Positions 8,323-16,318 of a stretch of 64,000 bases of DNA are shown piece by piece (positions within the stretch are counted from its first letter, which is position 1; every line of letters begins with the position of its first letter). The translations under genes and the position numbers were made by a program. The notes beneath the pieces are model-generated. The model searched no databases and was not told the DNA's origin. It worked only from the letters and a program-made list of their open reading frames with translations. This DNA is from GCA-2731375 sp964344935 (lineage in GTDB: Bacteria > Pseudomonadota > Alphaproteobacteria > GCA-2731375): assembly GCA_964344935.1 (NCBI GenBank), contig CAYFPL010000003.1, positions 186,001-250,000 on the forward strand. Reading direction: 5' to 3'.

Positions 8323-8904
8323 CTAGACAAACAGCTTGATGACGGCAAAGCCGCCGATCAGCAGCGCCAGGAAAAGCGTGAAGAGCAATCCCAGATAGCG
8401 CTCGATAAATTCCCGGATCGGTTCGCCAAATCGCCACAACAGGGCTGCCACGATGGTAAAGCGCAGACCCCGGGCGACGATGGAAGCGACCAGGAAGACC
8501 GGCAGGCTTAGCCCTGTGACGCCGGAGGCGATGGTGATCACCTTGTAAGGGAAAGGAGTCAGCCCGGCGATCAGCACGATCCACACGCCCCATTCATTGT
8601 AACGGCTCTGGAACGAGGCAAATTTTTCGCCATAGCCGTAGAATTCCAGGATCGGCAGACCAATACTTTCATAGAGATAGAAACCAATGACATAACCCAG
8701 CAATCCGCCCAGGACGGAAGCGATGGTGCAGACCGCGGCGATCAGAAACGCCTTGTGCCGCTGCGCCAATACCATGGGGATCAGCATCACGTCCGGCGGG
8801 ATGGGAAAGACCGAGCTTTCGACGAACGACACCCCGGCCAGGGCCCAGTTGGCGCGGCGATGGCCGGCCAGGGCCATCGTCCAGTCGTAGAGCCTGCGCA
8901 GCAT
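8323..8904 (-). CDS. DedA/YqaA-like membrane protein (VTT domain)
   Basis: A 193-aa integral membrane protein. FVESSVFPIPPDVMLIPMV and GLTPFPYKVITIASG are typical of the SNARE-associated/VTT fold of the DedA family (YqaA branch), with proline-rich re-entrant loops and about four membrane helices. DedA proteins are implicated in undecaprenyl-phosphate or phospholipid flipping and membrane-potential homeostasis; the substrate here is unknown. It is the first gene of the DedA-dsbB-coq7-S41 run, with a promoter expected in the 346-bp divergent gap upstream. Confidence 0.9.
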   Translation of the reverse strand: MLRRLYDWTMALAGHRRANWALAGVSFVESSVFPIPPDVMLIPMVLAQRHKAFLIAAVCTIASVLGGLLGYVIGFYLYESIGLPILEFYGYGEKFASFQSRYNEWGVWIVLIAGLTPFPYKVITIASGVTGLSLPVFLVASIVARGLRFTIVAALLWRFGEPIREFIERYLGLLFTLFLALLIGGFAVIKLFV

Positions 8905-9071
8905 TCATCTTCCCATGCACTCTGTTTGCGGGTTTCGCCCTATAACAGGATCGCCGGGCCGGGACAACGCCAGACCCACATTTGCAAGAGATGTAGCGGA
9001 CAATAAGGGCAAAAACATGGCGGCATAACGGCATCACCGCCTTGCGGAAGGCCCCTTGGATGTGGAACCTT

Positions 9072-9110
9072 AGCGCATGGCGCGTTCAATCGAACGCGCG
9101 ACCATGCGCT
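9072..9110. repeat. Palindromic intergenic repeat, copy 2
   Basis: Nested inverted repeat: outer arms AGCGCATG/CATGCGCT, inner arms GCGCGTTC/GAACGCGC around the loop AATC, with a 3-nt bulge GAC on the 3' side. The layout and most bases match copy 1 at 2619-2657. The arms here are longer and perfectly paired. Confidence 0.8.
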
Positions 9111-9125
9111 AAAACCATTGAGATA

Positions 9126-9173
9126 GAGCAACTTATCAGCGGTCAATTGAATCCAATTGACCGCGGGTTGCTC
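9126..9173. repeat. Long hairpin next to palindromic repeat
   Basis: An 11-bp perfect stem GCGGTCAATTG/CAATTGACCGC closes the loop AATC (9139-9164). It is extended by an outer 7-bp stem GAGCAAC/GTTGCTC across an internal loop. It sits 15 nt after the palindromic repeat and 78 nt before the ATG of the hydratase gene, so it would be in that gene's 5' leader if transcription starts upstream. Confidence 0.7.
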
Positions 9174-9250
9174 AAGGCGGCAACCTTATTCATCGAGATG
9201 CCGCTCCGTTGAGGAGCATCGAAAACCAGAAAAGGCAGTTGCGAGAGACA

Positions 9251-9718
9251 ATGGCAGACGAAAAAACCATTACCTTCCCCGTGGAGGCGACCCACATCAT
9301 GATGTTCCGCCGGTCCATCGGCGATTTTTCCGTTCCCGATACCGGCATGGAGGATGCCGCCGCCCCGCCCACCTTCCCGCAGGCGGTGGCGCAGTTTGAT
9401 CCCGACTATTTCCTGCGCATAAAGCCGGGCGAGCCCTGGTTCGGCTCGGGCAAGAATCCCAGCGGCGTCGAGGGCAAGGCCGCTTCGGCCGGCGGCCTGC
9501 ATGCGGAACAGCATTTCGAGTTCGAGCGTCCGGTCCGCCCCGGCGATGTGCTGACCGTGGTCACCAAGCCCGGCAAGACCTGGGAAAAGGAGAGCAAGCG
9601 CGCCGGCAAACTGATGTTCTCGGAACGGATCACCGAATACCGCGACCAGAACGGCGAACTGGTCTGCACCGCCCGCGGCGTCGGCGTGAAGACCGAACGT
9701 CCCGTGGATCAGAGCTAG
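9251..9718 (+). CDS. MaoC-type hydratase, N-terminal FAS1-like subunit
   Basis: A 155-aa hot-dog-fold protein related to the FAS1-like N-terminal dehydratase domain (MaoC_dehydrat_N). It contains FRRSIGDFSVPD, a GGLHAEQHFEFERPVRPGD segment and FSERITEYRDQNGELV, all typical of that half. The catalytic Asp/His pair is expected in the partner encoded directly downstream, so the two probably form a heterodimeric (R)-enoyl-CoA hydratase. The ATG at 9251 (MADEKT) is preferred over a codon at 9209 that lies in non-conserved sequence. The next gene starts 11 nt downstream. Confidence 0.82.
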   Translation: MADEKTITFPVEATHIMMFRRSIGDFSVPDTGMEDAAAPPTFPQAVAQFDPDYFLRIKPGEPWFGSGKNPSGVEGKAASAGGLHAEQHFEFERPVRPGDVLTVVTKPGKTWEKESKRAGKLMFSERITEYRDQNGELVCTARGVGVKTERPVDQS

Positions 9719-9729
9719 GGGAGGCGGAG

Positions 9730-10152
9730 ATGACCATCAAGGCAAGTGAAATCAAGGTCGGCGATACCTTTGAAGAGGTCCTGGTCGAGGATCTGAAACG
9801 CACCCAGCTGGTGATGTATTCCGGCACCTCCGGTGACTACAACCCGCTGCATTCGGACGATATCTATTGCCGCGAGGCGGCCGGCTATCCCGGCGTCTTC
9901 GCCCACGGCATGCTGACAATGGGCATGACCGGCCGCGTGGTGACCAACCTGTTCGGGGCCGAGAACGTCAAGAAATACGGCGTCCGCTTCACCAACCAGG
10001 TCTGGCCCGGTGATGACCTCACGGGCAGCGCCGTGGTCGAGGATATCCGCGAGGAAGGCGGCGAAACCCTTGTGGACCTGAAACTCACCACCACCAACCA
10101 AAAGGGTGATGTGGTGGTGACAGGCAACGCCACGGGCCGGGTCGATCCCTAG
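9730..10152 (+). CDS. MaoC-like (R)-enoyl-CoA hydratase subunit
   Basis: A 140-aa hot-dog-fold hydratase. The hydratase 2 motif is present in SGTSGDYNPLHSDD, supplying the catalytic Asp and His, followed by GVFAHGMLTMGMTGR. It hydrates trans-2-enoyl-CoA to (R)-3-hydroxyacyl-CoA. AGGCGGAG precedes the ATG at 9730. Together with the adjacent N-terminal-type subunit it forms a two-gene operon ended by a strong hairpin. The physiological substrate is unknown. Confidence 0.88.
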   Translation: MTIKASEIKVGDTFEEVLVEDLKRTQLVMYSGTSGDYNPLHSDDIYCREAAGYPGVFAHGMLTMGMTGRVVTNLFGAENVKKYGVRFTNQVWPGDDLTGSAVVEDIREEGGETLVDLKLTTTNQKGDVVVTGNATGRVDP

Positions 10153-10173
10153 ATAGACCGGCTTCGATAGGTT

Positions 10174-10209
10174 GGCGCTGCCGGTGTTCGAACGGACGCC
10201 GGCAGCGCC
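10174..10209 (+). terminator. Hairpin after the MaoC pair
   Basis: GGCGCTGCCGG and CCGGCAGCGCC form an 11-bp perfect GC-rich stem with a 14-nt loop, 21 nt after the MaoC stop. No U-tract follows, so it may need Rho or act as an mRNA 3' end stabiliser. Confidence 0.5.
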
Positions 10210-10221
10210 CGTGTGCCGGCG

Positions 10222-10267
10222 TGACCGGCAGTTGCACATGGCCTTTGCCATAACAATTCTTTAGCAT
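10222..10267 (+). repeat. Duplicated upstream region, copy 1
   Basis: A 46-bp segment ending TTCTTTAGCAT, upstream of the first cyclase gene, recurs at 13802-13847 upstream of the second with one mismatch. Conservation outside coding sequence suggests it carries the promoter; AT-rich CATAACAATTCTTTAGCAT is the likely core. Confidence 0.75.
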
Positions 10268-10297
10268 GCCCCCAACTCTGGCTATTCGGGGACGAAT

Positions 10298-13200
10298 ATG
10301 GCCGAAGGGGGCGTGGAAAGACGGCTGGCCGCCATCGTCGCCATCGACGTGGCAGGATACTCGCGGCTCATGGGCGCCGACGAGGACGGCACCCTGTCCG
10401 CTTTGAAGGCCCACCGCGAGGCCACCACGCCCATTGGAGAGCGCCACGGCGGCCGCATGGTCGGCACGTCCGGCGACGGCGAATTGTGGGAATTCCCATC
10501 CGTCACCGAGGCGGTGCTGTGCGCCGTTGAAGTGCAGGCCATCATGGCCGAACGCAACCAAAACATCCCCGAAGAGCGCAGAATGCTCTATCGCATCGGC
10601 ATCAATCTGGGCGATGTGATGATCGACGGCGAGGATATCTACGGCGACGGCATCAACGTCGCCGCCCGGCTGGAGGCCCTGGCGGAACCGGGCGGCATCT
10701 GCGTCTCCCGCACCGTGCGCGACAACGTGCGCGACCGCCTGGATATTGCCTTCGCCGATCAGGGCGAGGTGGAAGTCAAGAACATCGCCCGCCCGGTGCG
10801 GGTGTTTCGCGTATTGGCTGAGGGCGAGGCGGAGCGAACAGCCGTTGGGTTGGCCGGTGGGTTGCGGCGCTGGTTCAAATATGTGGCGATGACCTTTGTT
10901 ATCGCGATGCTGGCGGGCGGCGGCTTGTGGTGGTGGTCGCAACAGCCGGACTTTGAACCGGCGGATCCAAAGAAGTTCGCCTTTGAGCTACCGGAAAAAC
11001 CATCCATTGCTGTCCTGCCGTTCGAGTATCTCGGTAAAGACAGGGAGGAGAACGCCTATCTGGCAGATGCCTTGGGGCAGCATGTCGTAGGCGCATTGAG
11101 CTTTCTGTCCGGCATTTTCATCATCGATTGGCGCTCGATGCAAAAGACAAAAGGGCAGAACCTGGAAGTACGCAACGTCGCGGAAAAATTCGGCGTGCAG
11201 TTCGTGTTGAAAGGCACAGTGCAGAAAACCGGCAATCGAATTCGACTTAATGCCGAGCTGACTGACGCTATCTCAGGCCATACCCAATGGACCAAGACTT
11301 TTGATCGCGATCTCGAGAAATGGTTCGAGATACAGGACGCCATCGCCAAGGACATCGCCTCATCCATGCATGTGCGATTTCAAGGCGGCGGCGACGATGC
11401 CATCAGTTGGGCGTCATCAACGAAGAACCTCAATGCTTACAAATTGTCGCTGCAGGGGTTCGACGAAATGCGCAAATACACGCCCGAAAGCCATGCAAAG
11501 GCGCGCAAGCTGTTTGCAATGGCGGAAAAGGAAGACCCAAACTTTGTCGCCGCAAAAGTCGTTCTCGCAATTACAAGATTTACCGCCGGGCGCTTCGGAT
11601 ACGTCAAGGACCGGCAGGGCGAAGTCGAAGCAGGTATGTTGCTCTCCAAAGCCGCTTTGAAAATCGCGCCCGATTCGGCGATTGCCGTTGGTCTAGACGG
11701 ATTCTTGGACGTATGGCGAGGTCAGTACGTAAGTGCGATAGAGAAAACCGAACGTGCTGTTTCCATGAACCCAAACAGTGCTGCCGCGCAGCAGTTTCTT
11801 GGTGTCGCCTACCTCTACGCCGGTCGGGCAGACGTAGCGGTCAAGGCTCTAAAACGTTCCGGTCGTCTGTACGGCCAATATGAACCGGGCCAATCGTTTC
11901 ACCTGACATTTGCGCTAGTGGATGCCGGCCGCCATGACGAGGCCCTGGCCCATATTGATTGGTACATTGAACAAAAAGGCCGCACGGATATATCTGAGCT
12001 CATCTATCGCGCCTTGGCACTGGCTGGATTGGGTCGGGAAGGTGAAGCGAAACTCGTGATCAGCGATGTTCTGAAGCGTAAACCTGACCTGACGACGCGG
12101 AACATGTTCAAATCCATTGCGTACCCCTACAAAGATGATTGGGGCTTCAAGAATCATGGCCCGACATTGGCACGATTGGGCCTGCCGATCGGATTACCGC
12201 TCGAAAAACCCGCCATCGCCGTCCTGCCATTCGCAAATCTATCCGACGACAAGGAACAGGAATATTTCGCCGATGGCATGACCGACGACCTGATCACCGA
12301 TTTGTCCAAACTATCGGGCCTGATCGTGATCGCGCGGAATTCGGTATTCACCTACAAGGGCAAGGCGGTGAAGGTGCAGGAGGTGGCCAAGGACCTCAAC
12401 GTCACCCATGTCCTGGAAGGCTCCGTCCGCCGCGCCGGCGGGCAAATCCGCATCAATGCCCAGCTGATCGATGCCAAGACCGGCGCGCATTTGTGGGCGG
12501 AGAAGTATTCGCGCCAATTAGAGGACGTGTTCGCGTTGCAGGACGACGTGGTGCACAACATTGTCGGCGCCTTGAAGGTCAAATTAGATCCGGCGGAAAC
12601 GACCAGGGTGTCGCGGATACCGACGGCGAACCTGGACGCCTATGACAGCTTTCTCAAGGCCGAGGCGATCAGCAATCGCATGGAGCGGAAGGCGCTCGGT
12701 AAGGCGCTTGATCTCTATAAGAAAGCCATCGATCTGGACCCCAATTTTGCCGAAGCCCATGCGGCGGACGCTTGGCTATCATTGTACGTCTACCGATCAT
12801 CCTTCTGGCGCATCATGGGTCATATGGAGGCACGCCGGCGGTACGAGACCTCCAGCCGACAGGCCCTTATGTTGGATCCGGAAAACGAAACGGCGCTTCG
12901 GGCCCGTGCTCACATGTTCGCGCTTGACGGCGAGCATCGGCAATCGGCGGCAACCGCCCGGCGTATCGTCGAACTTTATCCCAACAGCGCTCATGGCTAC
13001 TTGACCCTGGCCGGCGCGCTGACCAACCTTGCGGCGACAGATGACGCGCTTCGGACGGTTGTGACAGCTCTGCGGCTCGATCCTAATCTGGATGCTTCCC
13101 GTCTGGCGATCGCCGCCTGGGTTTACTTCGGTGCCGGTGATTACGAGAAAGCCGCTGACTATTACCGCCAAGTGGTTTCCCTCGCGCCCAAGTCTTTTTC

Positions 13201-13732
13201 GGGACACAACGGCATTATTGCCAGTCAAGGTCAGCTCGGGAATTTGCAGGAAGCAAGGGTATCATTCCAAACGGTGCTTGGGTTTTGGCCCGCTTACAAC
13301 ATTAGCTTCTTCGCCAACATATGGGACTACTGGAACCCGGATATCCTTGGGCGATGGATTGATGGCCTGCGAAAGGCGGGCGTGCCTGAGTTGCCCTTTG
13401 GTTTTAAGGGGGACGAGGCGAGCAGATTGACGGGGGCGGAGATCAGGGTGTTGCTCACGGGACAGAAAATCTCCGGCAAGGCCCGGATGCTGGGGTCTTT
13501 CGAAATGGTACTTTCCGAAACTGGGAGGCGGCTGACAAAATTCACAACACATGAAGGTACGGGAGACTATTTCATCGACGGCGATTTGTTCTGCCAGACG
13601 TCGGACAAGGCCATGCTGGGACGTCCCTATTGCAGCGCCATATACCGAAATCCCAGCGGCAGCAGAGCCGAAAAAAACGAGTATGTTTACGCATCGGTCG
13701 GAGACACTTGGTCATTTTCCGTCGCCGAATAA
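10298..13732 (+). CDS. Receptor-like class III cyclase, double TolB-like/TPR
   Basis: 1144 aa. Residues 1-175 are a class III nucleotide cyclase domain with the metal Asp residues in AIDVAGYSRLM and GTSGDGELWEF and the transition-state Asn/Arg in GDGINVAARLE. One membrane span (about 190-212, ending GGGLWWWSQ) puts the rest in the periplasm. Then come a TolB-like/COG5616 module (about 233-365), TPR-rich helices, a second TolB-like module (about 636-765), more TPRs, and a C-terminal domain with GRPYC and YRNPSG. The residue that usually fixes adenine (Lys before T-x-GDG) is Gly, so ATP specificity is not certain. First of four tandem paralogues. ATG follows GGGGACGAAT. Confidence 0.88.
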   Translation: MAEGGVERRLAAIVAIDVAGYSRLMGADEDGTLSALKAHREATTPIGERHGGRMVGTSGDGELWEFPSVTEAVLCAVEVQAIMAERNQNIPEERRMLYRIGINLGDVMIDGEDIYGDGINVAARLEALAEPGGICVSRTVRDNVRDRLDIAFADQGEVEVKNIARPVRVFRVLAEGEAERTAVGLAGGLRRWFKYVAMTFVIAMLAGGGLWWWSQQPDFEPADPKKFAFELPEKPSIAVLPFEYLGKDREENAYLADALGQHVVGALSFLSGIFIIDWRSMQKTKGQNLEVRNVAEKFGVQFVLKGTVQKTGNRIRLNAELTDAISGHTQWTKTFDRDLEKWFEIQDAIAKDIASSMHVRFQGGGDDAISWASSTKNLNAYKLSLQGFDEMRKYTPESHAKARKLFAMAEKEDPNFVAAKVVLAITRFTAGRFGYVKDRQGEVEAGMLLSKAALKIAPDSAIAVGLDGFLDVWRGQYVSAIEKTERAVSMNPNSAAAQQFLGVAYLYAGRADVAVKALKRSGRLYGQYEPGQSFHLTFALVDAGRHDEALAHIDWYIEQKGRTDISELIYRALALAGLGREGEAKLVISDVLKRKPDLTTRNMFKSIAYPYKDDWGFKNHGPTLARLGLPIGLPLEKPAIAVLPFANLSDDKEQEYFADGMTDDLITDLSKLSGLIVIARNSVFTYKGKAVKVQEVAKDLNVTHVLEGSVRRAGGQIRINAQLIDAKTGAHLWAEKYSRQLEDVFALQDDVVHNIVGALKVKLDPAETTRVSRIPTANLDAYDSFLKAEAISNRMERKALGKALDLYKKAIDLDPNFAEAHAADAWLSLYVYRSSFWRIMGHMEARRRYETSSRQALMLDPENETALRARAHMFALDGEHRQSAATARRIVELYPNSAHGYLTLAGALTNLAATDDALRTVVTALRLDPNLDASRLAIAAWVYFGAGDYEKAADYYRQVVSLAPKSFSGHNGIIASQGQLGNLQEARVSFQTVLGFWPAYNISFFANIWDYWNPDILGRWIDGLRKAGVPELPFGFKGDEASRLTGAEIRVLLTGQKISGKARMLGSFEMVLSETGRRLTKFTTHEGTGDYFIDGDLFCQTSDKAMLGRPYCSAIYRNPSGSRAEKNEYVYASVGDTWSFSVAE

Positions 13733-13738
13733 TCGGAA

Positions 13739-13787
13739 GCCGACGCCTCTTCGCCGATACGGCGGATCATATCATCGGTGGTGGATT
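13739..13787 (-). pseudogene. Remnant of SRPBCC gene 3' region
   Basis: Read on the minus strand this stretch gives STTDDMIRRIGEEAS, matching KPPTEDMIRRIDEEAT in the C-terminal part of the intact SRPBCC protein encoded at 21945-22409; the DNA is also clearly alignable. It lies just after the first cyclase's stop, the same position and orientation as the intact gene relative to the fourth cyclase. It is a truncated leftover of a duplication. Confidence 0.7.
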
Positions 13788-13801
13788 CGATCCTGTCCGG
13801 T

Positions 13802-13847
13802 TGACCGGCAGTTGTACATGGCCTTTGCCATAACAATTCTTTAGCAT
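13802..13847 (+). repeat. Duplicated upstream region, copy 2
   Basis: Second copy of the 46-bp segment found at 10222-10267, with one substitution (TTGTAC for TTGCAC). The homology continues through the start codon and about 90 bp of coding sequence. The junction with the SRPBCC remnant lies at about 13788-13801. Confidence 0.75.
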
Positions 13848-13877
13848 TGCCCCATACTGGGCTGCCCGGGGACGAAC

Positions 13878-16100
13878 ATGGCCGAAGGGGGCGTGGAAAG
13901 ACGGCTGGCCGCCATCGTCGCCATCGATGTGGCGGGATACTCGCGGCTCATGGGCGCCGACGAGGACGGCACACTGTCCGCCCTGAAAGGCCACCGCGAG
14001 GCCACGACGCCCATCGGCGAACGCCACGGCGGCCGCATGGTCGGTACTGCCGGTGACGGCGTCCTTTGGGAATTTCCCAGCATCAACGAAGCGGTGGCCG
14101 CCGCCCTGGAAGTGCAGGCCCTGATGGCCGAGCGCAACGCCGGCATTCCCGACGACAAGCAGATGCTCTATCGCGTCGGCATCAATTTGGGCGATGTGAT
14201 GATCGACGGCGATGACATCTATGGTGATGGCATCAACGTGGCGGCCCGGATCGAAGCCCTGGCCGACCCGGGCGGCATTTGCCTGTCCAATGCCGCCTAT
14301 GAACAGGTCCGCGACCGCCTCGATATTGCTGTTGATGACTTGGGCGAGGTCGAGGTCAAGAATATCGCCCGCCCGGTCCGGGTGTTTCGGGTCGTGTCCA
14401 ATCGAAACGCGGAAGCACAGGCGAAACAGAAACCCGCGCCCCGACCAGCACCAAGAAAAGTTGCCCTGTCCGCCGCCATCGTCGCCTTGTTGGTGTTCGC
14501 CGCCGGAGTATTGATTTGGCGGGAGCCGTGGCGGCCGGCCTTCAACCCGGCCCTGGCGCTGCCGGACAAGCCGTCCATCGCCGTGCTGCCATTTGCGAAC
14601 ATGTCGGACGATCCAAGGCAAGAGTACTTCGCCGACGGCATGACCGAGGATCTGATTACCGACCTGTCCAAGCAATCAGGGCTTTTCGTGATCGCCCGCA
14701 ACTCGGTCTTCACCTACAAGGGCAAGACGGTCGATGTGCGCCGGGTGGCCGAAGAACTGGGTGTACGCTACATACTGGAAGGCTCGGTCCGGCGCGCTGG
14801 CGATCAGGTCCGGATCAACGCACAATTGATCGACGCCAGCAGTGGCGGTCATCTCTGGGCCGATCGTTTTGACGGCGGGCTGCGCGACGTGTTCGCGCTG
14901 CAAGACCAGGTCACGGCGCAGATTGTCGCTTCTCTCGCGGCAAAACTCGGTCCCGGGCAAGGGGCGTCGACCAAGGAAGCCGAGACGAGCGTTCCCGAAG
15001 CCTACGACGCCTTCCTCGCCGGCCGGCGCCACTTCAGACAGCGTTCCATCGCGGAATATCGAATGGCGCTTACTTGGTATGAGAAGGCGGTGGCCCTCGA
15101 TCCCGACTATGCCCGTGCCTGGGCGGCACTGGCATCGGTCTACCAAAGGGCAGTGGATCGGGGATGGACCGCACAGCTGAAAATCAACCCAGTTCGGTTG
15201 CCCGAGCTGCTGGAAAAGACCTTGCAGCGCCCCACGTCACGCGGATATCTAGTCAAGTCTAACGCGGTGTTGTTCAAGCCGGGCGACGAAGCGGATGAGT
15301 TGATCGACAAGGCAAGTGCGCTGGACCCGAATGATCCGCAGGTCCATGTGGCACGGTCATTCCGGGCCGCGTACCGGGGCAACACTGATGCGGCCATCGC
15401 CTCGATGAAAACGGCCATGCGGCTCGACCCACATTATCCGGCAAACTATCTCAACGGTTTGGGCGCACATTATCTTCGCGCCGGCGATGCGAAGACGGCA
15501 ATTGAACTTCTTGAGCGCGCCCAAGCCCGCGATCCGGAGGATTGGATCTATCTGGCATTTTTGACGGCGGCCTATGTGGAAGCCGGCCGTCAGCAAGATG
15601 CTGAGCGGACGGTACAGGCTCTGATCGAGCGCCGAAGGGATCTTGGCTATCTCGTCACGCTGATCGGAAATTTCGATTATTGGGGAATTTTGAACGGCTC
15701 GTTTGGTGACCGCGTTCGCAAGGCCCTTGTCGCCGCCGGAATTCCCGTAAAAGCCAGGCTTGAGGATCTTAACCTGTCGCCGGAATATCGCCTGACCGGG
15801 GCGGATCTGCGTGAGAGAGCAAAGTCGGGGCATAGGCTCAAGGGGCGGATTCCGAGCGGGGAATGGATGACCGACAATTTTCCCGGCAAACCCAGAATAT
15901 ATTATTGGAACGGTCGAAAAGCGTCGACGGCGACCATGGAGATCAAGGGCGACACGGAATTCATCAGCCGATCCACTGGGCAAAATTATAGCTGCGTCTA
16001 CTATCGCAATCCCAAGGGAACGAAGGAAAGCCTCGACGAGGGCATCTCCGTCTGCACCACCGGCGTCTTTCCCTACGCGCAATTTCCCCTAACGGAATAG
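13878..16100 (+). CDS. Receptor-like class III cyclase, single TolB-like/TPR
   Basis: 740 aa. The N-terminal 36 residues differ from the first cyclase at essentially one position (KGH for KAH). The cyclase core keeps both metal Asp residues (AIDVAGYS, TAGDGVLWEF) and the GDGINVAARIE Asn/Arg. An Ala/Pro/Lys-rich linker leads to a membrane helix (about 195-212), one TolB-like module (about 228-360), TPR-like repeats to about 640, and the C-terminal domain ending YRNPKG. One of the two C-terminal Cys residues seen in paralogues is missing. The adenine-specifying Lys position is Gly. It probably makes a second messenger in response to an envelope signal (inference). Confidence 0.88.
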   Translation: MAEGGVERRLAAIVAIDVAGYSRLMGADEDGTLSALKGHREATTPIGERHGGRMVGTAGDGVLWEFPSINEAVAAALEVQALMAERNAGIPDDKQMLYRVGINLGDVMIDGDDIYGDGINVAARIEALADPGGICLSNAAYEQVRDRLDIAVDDLGEVEVKNIARPVRVFRVVSNRNAEAQAKQKPAPRPAPRKVALSAAIVALLVFAAGVLIWREPWRPAFNPALALPDKPSIAVLPFANMSDDPRQEYFADGMTEDLITDLSKQSGLFVIARNSVFTYKGKTVDVRRVAEELGVRYILEGSVRRAGDQVRINAQLIDASSGGHLWADRFDGGLRDVFALQDQVTAQIVASLAAKLGPGQGASTKEAETSVPEAYDAFLAGRRHFRQRSIAEYRMALTWYEKAVALDPDYARAWAALASVYQRAVDRGWTAQLKINPVRLPELLEKTLQRPTSRGYLVKSNAVLFKPGDEADELIDKASALDPNDPQVHVARSFRAAYRGNTDAAIASMKTAMRLDPHYPANYLNGLGAHYLRAGDAKTAIELLERAQARDPEDWIYLAFLTAAYVEAGRQQDAERTVQALIERRRDLGYLVTLIGNFDYWGILNGSFGDRVRKALVAAGIPVKARLEDLNLSPEYRLTGADLRERAKSGHRLKGRIPSGEWMTDNFPGKPRIYYWNGRKASTATMEIKGDTEFISRSTGQNYSCVYYRNPKGTKESLDEGISVCTTGVFPYAQFPLTE

Positions 16101-16170
16101 GGCATCGGCGCCGCGCACATTCTGGCCAGCGCCAATTGGCGGCGTCGTTGAAGTGGTTGCATCTTCAAAG

Positions 16171-16318
16171 TAAGCTTGCCACCAATTAGTGGGGAGAATC
16201 GGGTGGCAGAGGCTCAACGCCGGCTGACAACGATTGTGGCCGCGGACATTGCCGGTTTCTCGCGTCTTGTAGGGGCCGATGAAGAGGGCACCCTTGCCGC
16301 TCAACGCCGCCACCGCGA
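16171..16318 (+). repeat. 148-bp exact repeat, copy 1
   Basis: Identical base for base to 18441-18588. It covers the ribosome-binding site, the GTG start and the first 38 codons of the third cyclase. Identity ends abruptly at 16319, after which synonymous differences are frequent. Confidence 0.9.

Larger units (their letters stand above)
8905..9250. other. 346-bp divergent intergenic region
   Basis: This gap separates DedA (minus) from the MaoC-type hydratase pair (plus). It contains the second palindromic repeat (9072-9110) and a separate long hairpin (9126-9173). No convincing ORF or RNA gene is seen in the rest. Confidence 0.6.

Noticed and set aside
7811..8593. Extended 260-aa reading frame for dsbB
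   Set aside because: The extra N-terminal 93 residues overlap the DedA gene out of frame and do not resemble DsbB; the normal start is at 8314.
13767..14675. 302-aa minus-strand ORF over the second cyclase, and a similar one at 10085-10942
   Set aside because: Both are antisense to conserved cyclase sequence. Their mutual similarity only reflects the duplicated sense genes.
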